From Verrucomicrobiota bacterium (lineage in GTDB: Bacteria; Verrucomicrobiota; Verrucomicrobiia; Opitutales; UBA2995): a stretch of DNA of 64,000 bases. The position numbers and the translations under genes are program-made. The notes beneath the pieces were generated by a model that saw nothing but the letters and a program-made list of their open reading frames with translations, was not told the DNA's origin and made no database searches. This document shows, piece after piece, positions 1 to 7,435 of the stretch; the first letter of the stretch is position 1; each line of letters begins with the position of its first letter. The stretch spans positions 1 through 64,000 of the forward strand of contig JAQBYJ010000011.1 of the NCBI GenBank assembly GCA_027622555.1, given 5' to 3'.

Positions 1-332
1 TGATTTTATATCTTGGTGCCATGACTCAAACATGGCGCAATCTCAGAAGCCTGTCTATACGAAACTTTATGTGTTACATGGTACTAGTTGGAGAAAAACT
101 TACCCACGAATGGACTTGAAGCCGCAACCAAAGTTTAACCGCAGTCTCCGCCAAGGCACGGCTGATGGTTGAAATTTGTATCTTTTTTCCGTTTAGAAAA
201 ATGCTTTGAACAAGGAAACAGAGTTGTATTAATTTTTCCCTCCGTTCTCTCCGTTAGCTTGCCCTTTCTTGGCCTGAGCAATGTCGAAGGGTTCGAATAA
301 TAAAAATGCACGAACCAATCTTTCAGAATATC

Positions 333-358
333 GGACCGCTCGACGATCGGTCCCTACC
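333..358 (-). repeat. REP-like unit with GGTAGGGACCGATCG head
   Basis: Read on the minus strand the unit starts GGTAGGGACCGATCGTCGAG and closes with CGGTCC, so GGACCG and CGGTCC can form a small hairpin just after a GTAGGG head. A near-identical unit lies at 36427-36451, about 36 kb away, which shows it is a dispersed family and not a chance palindrome. Confidence 0.7.
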
Positions 359-699
359 TTCTGATTCGTGTCAGTTGGTGACCATCGTGGTTAAGAAATC
401 ATTACCATATCCGTGCCCATCTGAGTAATCTGTGGTTGAGTAAAACTCTAGTTGTGGCTTTGCTGCTCTATGTCCTTTACTGTGCCGAGCCATTGCTGGA
501 AGCGACGGCGGGTGTCCTCTCGCGATCCGTCCCTCACAGATCTTTGAGCGACGCACGAAGCGGGTGGTTAAAAAAATCAAAACCCTGTGGCAGAGACCAC
601 CGGGTATGAAAGGCTTAAAACATCCCACCAGATGTTCGCTTTCTACTTATCATTTTCACTTTCTCCAAAAGACTGAGCAGACATCGTTGATGGTATGCT

Positions 700-763
700 C
701 GGCAGCAAGCTACCTCCTACATTTCGTATCGCAAATACACCTGTAGGAGGTAGCTCGCTGCCG
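700..763. repeat. REPIN-like inverted repeat, 22-bp arms
   Basis: The arms 700-721 (CGGCAGCAAGCTACCTCCTA plus CA) and 742-763 (TGTAGGAGGTAGCTCGCTGC plus CG) are reverse complements with one mismatch, which is a G-U pair in RNA, around a 20-base loop. The outer ends of the arms carry GGCAGC/GCTGCC and the inner ends carry GTAGGAG, so the head orientation is opposite to the pairs at 31712 and 48990. A half copy lies near 55551-55568. Confidence 0.75.
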
Positions 764-945
764 ATTTCGAATACTCAAACTTCCTATCAGTCACCGACCC
801 CGCGCCAGAGACCACGGGGAATTACAAGTTAAAAAGAAGAAACCCTCAGGAGATTAATTCCGGTTTGCATTGCGCCCGGTAGATCTCAATCATTCGACCA
901 ACCTCATGACAGGTTAAAGTAAGAACAAAAGTTACTCTCGATAAA

Positions 946-1950
946 ATGACCACCGACTCAAAACTGTTACCGTTTATCGATGCTTTACCCAAAGCAGAAC
1001 ACCACCTTCACCTGGATGGCAGCGCTCCCTGGCATATTATGCAGGCGGAGGATCCTGAAAAATACAGCGAGCCTCCTCCCTCCTGGAAGGATGATTTTCG
1101 TTTTACAGATTTTGAAGAGTTCGAGGGCTTCATTCGAAACTACGCAGTTCCGTGGCTCAATAGTCCGGAACGATTTGCAACCACCGCTAAAGAAATTCTT
1201 CTTCAACGGATCAAAGAAAATGTACGCTATGCTGAAATCAGTTTTGCAGCACTTGCCGTTGAACGCTCGGGCGTGGGTATTAAAGAAATTGCCGAGGCCG
1301 TAAAGTCGGCGATTCCAGCCGGAATTGTCGTTCGCTTGTTCGTTGGATTGCACCACAGAAAATTTGAAAGTGATCATGAAAAATACCTGGGCCAGATTTT
1401 AGAGTGTCCGCATATAGACGGCATCGATCTGCACGGGCCTGAACAGTTTCCTTTACAAGCATGGATTAAAGAATTTTGGCTGGCAGCGAAATTGGCAGGG
1501 AAATTAACCAAGGCTCATGCCGGGGAACTCACCGGTCCTAACGGTGTTCGGGAAGTTATTGAGGAATTGGGAGTGACCAAGATTCAACATGGAGTTCAAA
1601 CCATTGAAGATGAGTCCGTCGTTTATTTGGCCGCAGCCGAAGGAGCGAGTTTCGACGTATGCCCCATCAGCAATGTGAAGTTACGGGCCGTACCATCATT
1701 GGGGGAACACCCCATCCTTAAATTGGAAAAAATGGGAGTGCGTTGCACCATCAACACCGACGATCCATTCATCTTCGGAAACGAATTGAGGGACGATTAC
1801 CTGGCGGTAAGCCAAGGTCTTGGTGCAAGCGCTTCACAGTTGGCAAATTTCGCACGCAACAGTTTTGAAACCGCCTCGATGGAAGAATCGAAAAAGCGAA
1901 GTGCCTATATAGAAATCGATACCCTGCTCAGAGAATTCGAGGCTAACTAA
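946..1950 (+). CDS. Adenosine deaminase family amidohydrolase
   Basis: This 334-residue cytoplasmic enzyme (no signal peptide) belongs to the adenosine/adenine deaminase family, which removes the amino group from purines using one zinc ion. All core motifs are visible. The metal-binding HxH is at residues 20-22 in EHHLHLDGS, HAGE at 191-194 supplies a ligand-region His and the proton-donor Glu, His215 lies in QHGVQ, and Asp272 lies in NTDDP. Length fits the family. The ATG at 946 gives a start right before the conserved N-terminal strand. It stands alone on the plus strand, 0.4 kb from vapBC. Adenosine, adenine or another N-substituted purine are all possible substrates; the family call is firm, the substrate is not. 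Confidence 0.88.
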   Translation: MTTDSKLLPFIDALPKAEHHLHLDGSAPWHIMQAEDPEKYSEPPPSWKDDFRFTDFEEFEGFIRNYAVPWLNSPERFATTAKEILLQRIKENVRYAEISFAALAVERSGVGIKEIAEAVKSAIPAGIVVRLFVGLHHRKFESDHEKYLGQILECPHIDGIDLHGPEQFPLQAWIKEFWLAAKLAGKLTKAHAGELTGPNGVREVIEELGVTKIQHGVQTIEDESVVYLAAAEGASFDVCPISNVKLRAVPSLGEHPILKLEKMGVRCTINTDDPFIFGNELRDDYLAVSQGLGASASQLANFARNSFETASMEESKKRSAYIEIDTLLREFEAN

Positions 1951-2317
1951 ACTCCCATGCCATCAACATCGCTCGATAGAGAAATGCCGAGTTTCTCACT
2001 CGATACGCCGGGACATCGAGTAGATCCATTGTATTTTTAAAAACCAACGTGCATCTTTCTTGAACCGTATCGAAAACTCGGCCCCGTCTTCAGCTGTCAC
2101 TTTTTCGGGAATGAACAGATCGCCCGGGGAGGAGCAGAGGCCAATCGATTCGTTTAGGGTGATCCTGAACTTTGGGATTTCTGGCAATTTTGAGAATTTT
2201 ATTAAGTTCTCTTGTCCGCTCTCTCAATTGCCACGGCTTTTGTAAGCAATTAAAAGCCAAGAGCATAAACTTTAACATTGCTGTAATTACCTTGTTGGCT
2301 GAAAAGTGAATTGACAT
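1951..2317. other. Intergenic stretch with possible decayed small minus-strand frame
   Basis: No firm gene is present. On the minus strand a TTG-started frame at 2187-1996 (63 residues) and overlapping frames at 2329-2090 and about 2019-1947 have protein-like composition. They shift register between them, as a frame-shifted remnant would. I do not recognise the protein. A small palindrome, CGAGT-TTCTC-ACTCG, lies near 1988-2003. Confidence 0.25.
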
Positions 2318-2348
2318 CATACACCACATTAACGATTAGTGGTGTATG
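2311..2348 (+). promoter_or_regulatory. vapBC promoter/operator palindrome overlapping the start codon
   Basis: A perfect 10-bp inverted repeat, CATACACCAC at 2318-2327 and GTGGTGTATG at 2339-2348, is separated by 11 bases, and its right arm contains the vapB ATG (2346-2348). A TTGACA box sits at 2311-2316. VapBC complexes usually repress their own promoter by binding such palindromes. No Shine-Dalgarno sequence precedes the ATG, so a leaderless or nearly leaderless transcript starting close to the ATG is possible. The palindrome is seen; the function is inferred. Confidence 0.65.
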
Positions 2349-2552
2349 AGCAGGACAAACATAAACCTTGATGACACCCTTGTGAGCAAGGGTTTGAAAG
2401 CCACGGGCTTAAAAACCAAGAGAGAACTCGTGGACCTTGCACTTCGCGAATTAGTCCGAAAAGAAAACCAAAAAAGCATTCTTGCGCTCGAGGGTGCCTT
2501 TACCTGGGAAGGTGACCTCGATGAAATTCGCAAAGGCCGATTCGAGAAATGA
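2346..2552 (+). CDS. vapB: VapB-family antitoxin
   Basis: This 68-residue protein has the layout of a VapB antitoxin. An N-terminal ribbon-helix-helix segment (about residues 1-45: INLDDTLVSKGLKATGLKTK and RELVDLALRELV) would bind DNA as a dimer. A short C-terminal tail with an aromatic/acidic patch (FTWEGDLDEIRKGRF) would wrap and block the VapC active site. Its stop codon overlaps the vapC start by four bases (ATGA), the usual coupled arrangement. The ATG lies within a perfect palindrome, probably the autoregulatory operator. Confidence 0.85.
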   Translation: MSRTNINLDDTLVSKGLKATGLKTKRELVDLALRELVRKENQKSILALEGAFTWEGDLDEIRKGRFEK

Positions 2553-2944
2553 CTCTCGTCGATACCAGCGTCTGGATCGACTTTCTTGAAGGTGGTGATC
2601 ACTGGACCAAAGAAAGGCTGAAGTGGTTAATCGAGGATCGTGAATCTATCGTCTACACCCACATGATTCTCCTGGAGATCATCCAAGGACTGAGAGAAAA
2701 GAAAGATAGAAAGAAAATCGAAATAAAATTCAGAGACCTGGTCCTTGCACCGCAGAAGCGTTCAACCATCTTGCTTGCAGCTGATATTTACCAAGACCTG
2801 CAGCGAAAAGGAATCAGAATAAGAAGCATTATCGATTGTCTGATTGCTGCGTCCGCCATCGAGACCGGAGCTAATGTCCTGCACAAAGACCGGGATTTTG
2901 AATTCATCGCCAAGCACTATCCCCTAAAACTTGAAACACTGTAA
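2549..2944 (+). CDS. vapC: VapC-family PIN-domain ribonuclease toxin
   Basis: This 131-residue protein is a single PIN domain, the fold of VapC toxins that cleave tRNA or rRNA with Mg2+. The acidic residues expected in the active site are present: Asp5 in LVDTSVWIDFL, Glu43 in LLEIIQG, Asp96 in SIIDCLIAA, and Asp114/Asp116 in HKDRDF. Length is typical, and nothing suggests inactivation. It starts inside the end of vapB and should be co-transcribed and kept in check by VapB. The RNA target cannot be told from sequence. Confidence 0.88.
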   Translation: MTLVDTSVWIDFLEGGDHWTKERLKWLIEDRESIVYTHMILLEIIQGLREKKDRKKIEIKFRDLVLAPQKRSTILLAADIYQDLQRKGIRIRSIIDCLIAASAIETGANVLHKDRDFEFIAKHYPLKLETL

Positions 2945-3029
2945 TAGCCAACAAACCGGATAACTAAATACTTTCAGTTGTCGTAAACTCGGTACCGAGC
3001 AGGCTCCGCCTACTCTCCTTGTGCGCTAG

Positions 3030-3233
3030 AGCATAGACCTGGTTGTAGGTGTAGACATTGGCTCGGACACGTTTTTCGACCCCAAGACAATTGCCGAAGC
3101 AAACTCACGCGGGATACTTGCGATGCAGAAATCGAAAAGCTTGAGGGAAGCTGAAGCCATCTTTCGTGAAGAACTGGGGCAGTACCCGGAACCCTTGTTG
3201 CACCCGACTATCGAGTTCTTCCCATCGGAGTAG
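3030..3233 (+). pseudogene. Unrecognised gene remnant (67 codons, no start)
   Basis: Between an in-frame TAG at 3027-3029 and a TAG at 3231-3233, this frame translates into a protein-like sequence (DPKTIAEANSRGILAMQKSK, later LREAEAIFREELGQYPEP) with no good start codon at its beginning. An ATG at 3123 would leave only 36 residues. It looks like the 3' end of a lost gene. I do not recognise the family. Confidence 0.35.
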
Positions 3234-3244
3234 AAAAATACGAA

Positions 3245-4264
3245 CTACAACTCAACGACCCAGATATTTCTGAACTGAAGTTTGTGGCTGTGATCTTGTA
3301 GCGAGAGAGAACCACTTTTCCCTGACTCCGGTAGCATGCGACCAGCCTGATTATTGGAAGTCGTTCCCTTCAACGCGAGTTGATTGTGAACCAGCTTACC
3401 ATTGTGCCAAACAGAGATAACCGCATCATCCACTTTGTTGCCCTCTGCATCCATGCGCATACGCTTAAATTCAATGTCGTAGGTCTGCCAAACACCGGGT
3501 GCCCAACACATATTCACTTGCGGAGGAGATTGCTTATAAAGCGCACCGCACTCGTTCCACATGCCTCCAAGGCCATAGCTGTCGAGGATTTGAATTTCGT
3601 AACCTCCTGGGACAAAGAAACCGCTGTTTCCACGATGCTGCTCTCTACCTTCCGGTTCGTAGGGTAGATTGAACTCCAGATGTACTTTCACATCTCCAAA
3701 GGACTGACGCGTCGTTATCGATCCACCTTTGTCGTTGTTTTCTTTTTTCGGAAGAATTTCGACCACTCCGTTTTTTACTGTCCAGGTTACTTTCTCGCCA
3801 TCCCCATGCTGCCAGGCATCCATGTTTTTTCCATCGAATAAAACGATCGCTCCGAGTGGTGGCTCCAAGCCAGCCGTAGGAGAAGTGCGGTGAAGTCGTT
3901 TTAGTTCGAAAGGAGTGACCAAATCGCCGCTGGTTTTGGTCCCTGTGAAAGTGGAAGCCGTGATCTCACCTTTATATTCTTTTTGATCAAAGGAGAGTTT
4001 TCCATTCTTCCAGGTAGATTCGGTCTTTACCTTGTAATCCGCCCTCTTGTCGAATTCCTCCATGATTTGGATTTCGTAAAGGTCACCACCAAGACCGATC
4101 ACTCGTGCTACCAGTGCCGGATTGTTTTTGGCGTTGCCGTCCTTAGCTGGCGCATTGACCCAACCACCTTGCCAGTCACCCATGAAGGGCGGAATGGGTT
4201 CGACGGCCGAAAAGGCTGAGTGGCCTAAAAATAGAAGGAAGGAGATTAAAAGAGGTAGTTTCAT
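3245..4264 (-). CDS. Secreted DUF1080 protein (3-keto-disaccharide hydrolase domain)
   Basis: This 339-residue protein starts with a cleavable signal peptide (about residues 1-20, ending HSAFSA), so it acts outside the cytoplasm. A less conserved N-terminal part (30-130, with WQGGWVNAP) precedes a DUF1080 domain from about 140 to the end. That domain is marked by VLFDGKNMDAW, GNSGFFVPGGYEIQILDSYG and the final LQFRNIWVVEL. DUF1080 has a concanavalin-like sandwich fold. Family members studied elsewhere cleave 3-keto-glycosides, so a role in oxidative disaccharide breakdown is likely but inferred. ThuA, GMC and Gfo/Idh genes in the same window fit that chemistry. It has no close co-directional neighbour. 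Confidence 0.85.
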   Translation of the reverse strand: MKLPLLISFLLFLGHSAFSAVEPIPPFMGDWQGGWVNAPAKDGNAKNNPALVARVIGLGGDLYEIQIMEEFDKRADYKVKTESTWKNGKLSFDQKEYKGEITASTFTGTKTSGDLVTPFELKRLHRTSPTAGLEPPLGAIVLFDGKNMDAWQHGDGEKVTWTVKNGVVEILPKKENNDKGGSITTRQSFGDVKVHLEFNLPYEPEGREQHRGNSGFFVPGGYEIQILDSYGLGGMWNECGALYKQSPPQVNMCWAPGVWQTYDIEFKRMRMDAEGNKVDDAVISVWHNGKLVHNQLALKGTTSNNQAGRMLPESGKSGSLSLQDHSHKLQFRNIWVVEL

Positions 4265-4690
4265 GAGATTGATAAAATGAATTAGTGTAGACAGAAATAC
4301 TAATCAATCCCTTACAGGCAACAGTTGAATTAAACGAAGTATTTTAATCCTGAGGCCGACCATGGCCCGCTACCGCCCAGAGTTATGTTATGCAGGAACT
4401 GCTTCAGCTGTAATTTCCCTGGGAACGCCGAACCGCAAATTTCAACGCGGCAGAAAAACCACAACAGTAAGGAATAATATTTTTTAACCGGTGCTAGCTG
4501 AGGCAACAGAAGGTGGACCTCTATAAATACTAAGAGCCTCCGTTATCTCTGTTTGCTTGTTCAATTAAGTTCAGTAACCTTCTGACTCTATACTCAAGTC
4601 GCGATTTGATAAACTGTTGAAGGATTGAATCTAGGAAACCACAAGAAGCACAGAGAACACAAAAGAGTACCTGAGTAGAAGATTAGGGGA
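4265..4690. other. Gene-free stretch with a degenerate REP-like copy
   Basis: No gene is seen. At 4391-4413 the sequence GCAGGAACTGCTTCAGCTGT plus AAT matches 18 of 23 positions of the arm at 31712-31734, so it is probably an old copy of the same REP-like element. Confidence 0.5.
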
Positions 4691-4819
4691 ATGAGTAACG
4701 ACGTCAATCAGCGGAGTGGCGAGCCCCAAATGGATGAAAGAAGGACATCTTTCCTGTTGCTCTCCCTGGTCCATTTACTAGCGTTTCTACTATGGAAAAT
4801 GTTCGAATACGGCGATTAA
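4691..4819 (+). CDS. Possible small single-pass membrane protein
   Basis: A 42-residue frame starts at an ATG preceded by AGGGGA (spacing very short). It begins with a charged region (MSNDVNQRSGEPQMDERRTS), continues with a hydrophobic stretch FLLLSLVHLLAFLLW at about residues 21-35, and ends KMFEYGD. This is the layout of a small inner-membrane protein. I do not recognise it. It lies upstream of a nucleotidyltransferase remnant and could equally be a chance frame. Confidence 0.3.
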   Translation: MSNDVNQRSGEPQMDERRTSFLLLSLVHLLAFLLWKMFEYGD

Positions 4820-4911
4820 GAGACGAAAGGCAGGATAGTTCGTACTGGAAGATCAGAACTCATGAAAGCGTATAGCAGCAGTGGAAACGATTAACCGTTT
4901 GGGAGAAAAAT

Positions 4912-5010
4912 ATGCTGACCCGACATTTCCGCGAATTCATCGAGTTACTCGAAAAAAGAAAAATAAAATACCTGATTGAGGGAGGATATGCCCTATTCAG
5001 AATCCATTAG
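4912..5010 (+). pseudogene. Truncated nucleotidyltransferase (MNT/AbiEii-like) remnant
   Basis: The frame begins with ATG after GGGAGAAAAAT and encodes 32 residues: MLTRHFREFIELLEKRKIKY and then LIEGGYALFRIH. This matches the very start of nucleotidyltransferase-fold proteins, whose first helix and strand read like F-x-ELL...YLI-GGYA. It then stops at TAG before the catalytic GS-x-D-x-D loop. It is therefore a non-functional leftover, 6 bases upstream of the next gene. The family call rests on a short match. Confidence 0.5.
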
Positions 5011-5016
5011 AAAAGC

Positions 5017-5946
5017 ATGAAAGATCCGACTGTTACTCGCAGAAGGTTTATTCAAACCGCAGGCATCGCTACCGCTGCTCTGGCAACGTCCTCGAAAAGC
5101 ATGCTGGCTGCCGATGGAAAACCAGAGCTCATCATCGACTGCCACGCCCATCTCTATAGCGGGGACGATAACAAATATCCGACTAGAGAAAATCCAAACC
5201 GTCCTCCTGCTGGCACTGGATTTCTTGAGCACCTGAAGCAGGAAATGAAGGCGGCTGGGGTTCGTCATGTTACCGCCGTTCAACCCAGCTCGTATTATCT
5301 TTGGGACAATCGATTTACCGCGGACAGTTCCCGAGCCAATTCTGATTTTATGGTCGGAGTCGTCACCCTCGATCCCGACAATCCCTACAGTCCGGAGATG
5401 ATGGAATACTACGTTTCCGAATTCAATGTTCGCGGTATGCGCAGTGTCCCGGCCAAGAGCGGAAACTTGGATGATCCCGGTGTAGAGAAATTGTGGACCA
5501 CTGCCGAGCGGCTGGGCATCGTCATAAACGTGCTCAGCAAATACGATAAGCATGAAGAAATTAAGGCGATGGCGAAGCGTCATCCCGGGTTGTCAATCGT
5601 CCTCGACCATTGCTTGGGTCTTAAGCTGGGCGACACTTACAATGTTACTTTAAAAGCAGTACTTGATTTGGCGAAGCTACCGAACCTACACACTAAACTT
5701 ACGCTTATCCCGCTCGGCACGAAAGAGCCCTATCCTTGCCGAGATATGCACGACAGCTGCAAAATGCTCATTGATGTATTTACGCCTCAACGTTGTGTCT
5801 GGGGAAGTCATTTTCCCACTGCCCTCTTCCAACCCAAGGTCAGCTACGCCCAACATTTGAAACTATTTACCCACGAGCTAGGCCTGGATGATTCCTCGAA
5901 AAAAGCGATCCTTGGTGAAACGGCTCACAGGCTTTGGTTTGTTTGA
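5017..5946 (+). CDS. Tat-exported amidohydrolase (amidohydrolase_2 family)
   Basis: This 309-residue protein starts with a Tat-type signal (TRRRFIQTAGIATAALATS, cleavage around residue 32). It then shows the metal-dependent hydrolase TIM barrel: HxH at residues 43-45 in IIDCHAHLYS, VLDHCLGL near residue 198, and a late WGSHFPTALF segment. Family members hydrolyse lactones or decarboxylate aromatic acids. L-fuconolactonase and related sugar lactonases belong to this group, which would suit a glycan degrader, but the substrate is unknown. The equivalent of the usual catalytic Asp near the end (commonly G-T/S-D-xP) reads GSHFP, which may mean altered chemistry. Confidence 0.8.
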   Translation: MKDPTVTRRRFIQTAGIATAALATSSKSMLAADGKPELIIDCHAHLYSGDDNKYPTRENPNRPPAGTGFLEHLKQEMKAAGVRHVTAVQPSSYYLWDNRFTADSSRANSDFMVGVVTLDPDNPYSPEMMEYYVSEFNVRGMRSVPAKSGNLDDPGVEKLWTTAERLGIVINVLSKYDKHEEIKAMAKRHPGLSIVLDHCLGLKLGDTYNVTLKAVLDLAKLPNLHTKLTLIPLGTKEPYPCRDMHDSCKMLIDVFTPQRCVWGSHFPTALFQPKVSYAQHLKLFTHELGLDDSSKKAILGETAHRLWFV

Positions 5947-6298
5947 GATACTGAGTTTCAAAGATGCATAGTTGCTGAGCTTACCTTGAACCCTGCCACA
6001 AGGCACCCTGAGTTTTGATACGCCGTTACTATGCGACGGCGGAAGGCATCCAGCCGCAGCGCGGCGAGGTCTACAAAATCTATTCTAACATCGCTCACTG
6101 CGTTCACTGGATCGACTCCGTCGAACAGGATCGCTTCGCGAGCAAGAATCTCAATTATTGAGAGGGACAACAATCTTAATAACCAATCAACTATTTCCAG
6201 TTGGAGCAAAGCTCCATCCTGTTGCGGAACGCATCTAGCCGCAACGCGGCGATGTTATATATCTCGTCTTTTCGGTCTCATCTTTTCTAAATATTAGC
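5947..6298. repeat. Intergenic repeat region with two direct copies of a GC-rich unit
   Basis: There is no gene here. The motif GCATCYAGCCGCARCGCGGC followed by GAKGTYTAYA occurs at 6046-6074 and again at 6231-6259, in direct orientation 185 bases apart. The core CCGCARCGCGG is a near-palindrome. A small perfect hairpin GGAGC-AAA-GCTCC lies at 6203-6215, just before the second copy. This looks like a dispersed intergenic repeat and not coding sequence. Confidence 0.55.
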
Positions 6299-7258
6299 AT
6301 GAATCATTCAGCCTTCCGCATCCTCTGCACGCTTCTTTTATTTTCTGCCGCGACACACACTGCATTTGCGGCCAAGAAATCCTCCGTCAACGTTCTCTTT
6401 ATTGGGAACAGCTACACCGCACGTCACAACCTGGCCAATGTCGTAAAGGAAATGGCAGAAGCGGGTAATCCAGGACTCACGTTTAAGACAACTTCGGTCA
6501 TCTACGGTGGTCGCACATTGAAAGATCATTGGCGTTTAGGGACCCAACACATAGTCAATCAGCATGCCGTGACTGGTGCCGAAATCAAAGCAACGGTTGA
6601 AGCACTGGAAGAAGCCGTCAAAGACCCCAAAGACAAATACGCACCTGCGGGCCTCAAGAGACAATCAGCTCTACTCAAAACCTATGAATCCAATCGCGAA
6701 AAATGGGACCTCATCATTCTGCAATCCTATCGGGACGACCTCGATGGCGATGACTCCTTCTAAATGCAATACGCTCCCAAGTATGCAGCGCTAGCTAAAG
6801 AGCAGGGCGCCCGGATTGTTCTCTACGTTACAACTCCTACCAAACAAAACGCAGAACCCCTCATCTCCACTCCGGACAAAGCTCCCATTCTCAAGAAAAC
6901 CAAGTCTATCGCGAGGCTGGCGAACAACCTAGGAGCCAAAGCCGCCCCCATGGCATTGATTGCCCACCGCTGCCAGACCCAACGTCCAGACTTACCGCTT
7001 CGCTTCATTAACGACGCCCATCTCAACCAGACGCTGTCCTACCTTAGCGCTTGCACCCTTTACGCCGCCATCTTCGACGAGAGCCCGCAAGGCCTCCCGA
7101 TAGACCAGGTTACGGACATTCGCTTTCTCGAAACCGACAAAACCAAAGACCGCGACGGCCTCCCCATAACAAAGATTTTCTCAAAGAAAGATCAGGCCGA
7201 TCTTCAAAGCATCGCCTGGGAAGGTTATCAGGAGTTTCAGAAACTTAGGGTTCAATAA
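6299..7258 (+). pseudogene. Secreted SGNH/GDSL-like hydrolase interrupted by an in-frame stop
   Basis: Two frames, 6299-6763 and 6764-7258, are in the same register and separated only by one TAA at 6761-6763. Joined, they make a protein of about 319 residues with a signal peptide (about 1-25). The first part holds the nucleophile block VLFIGNSYT (Ser38), typical of SGNH hydrolases, which remove acetyl or other ester groups. The second part holds the C-terminal His block FINDAHLNQTLSYLSA. The junction reads DDSF-stop-MQYAPKYA and a Tyr codon there would need a single base change to become TAA. The position three before the His reads Asn where Asp is usual. A restart at the ATG right after the stop would give only a half without the nucleophile. 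Most likely a recent pseudogene; a sequencing error is possible. Confidence 0.75.
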
Positions 7259-7340
7259 ATCCAACCCAATCACATCCTATTACCATTCTTACTTTCCGGC
7301 GGTCTCGGCGCGGCACGCCCTAGCTTCCCGCTTCAAATAA

Positions 7341-7360
7341 TGTAGGAGCTACCGAACAGA
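7341..7360 (+). repeat. REP-like half element
   Basis: TGTAGGAGCTACCGAACAGA carries the GTAGGAGCT head found in the inverted pair at 31712-31773, here without a partner arm. Confidence 0.45.
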
Positions 7361-7435
7361 GTGACACATCTATAAGCGAAGCACAAAATAACATTTTAAT
7401 CGCGACCCTCCCCAGGCGCCCATACCTATCCTCAC

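Larger units (their letters stand above)
1..945. other. Gene-free leading region with dispersed repeats
   Basis: I find no convincing gene here. Open frames on both strands are short and read like low-complexity non-coding translations. The region holds a REP-like unit near 333-358, a diverged relative near 513-535, and a long inverted repeat at 700-763, all listed separately. Two similar stretches, GCAGAGACCACCGGG near 591-605 and GCCAGAGACCACGGGG near 804-819, look like another short dispersed repeat. The segment before 946 should hold the promoter of the deaminase gene, but no convincing promoter boxes stand out. Confidence 0.6.

Noticed and set aside
371-628. Minus-strand frame of 85 residues in the leading gap
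   Set aside because: It covers repeat-like sequence, has a non-protein-like composition and no homologous feature I know.
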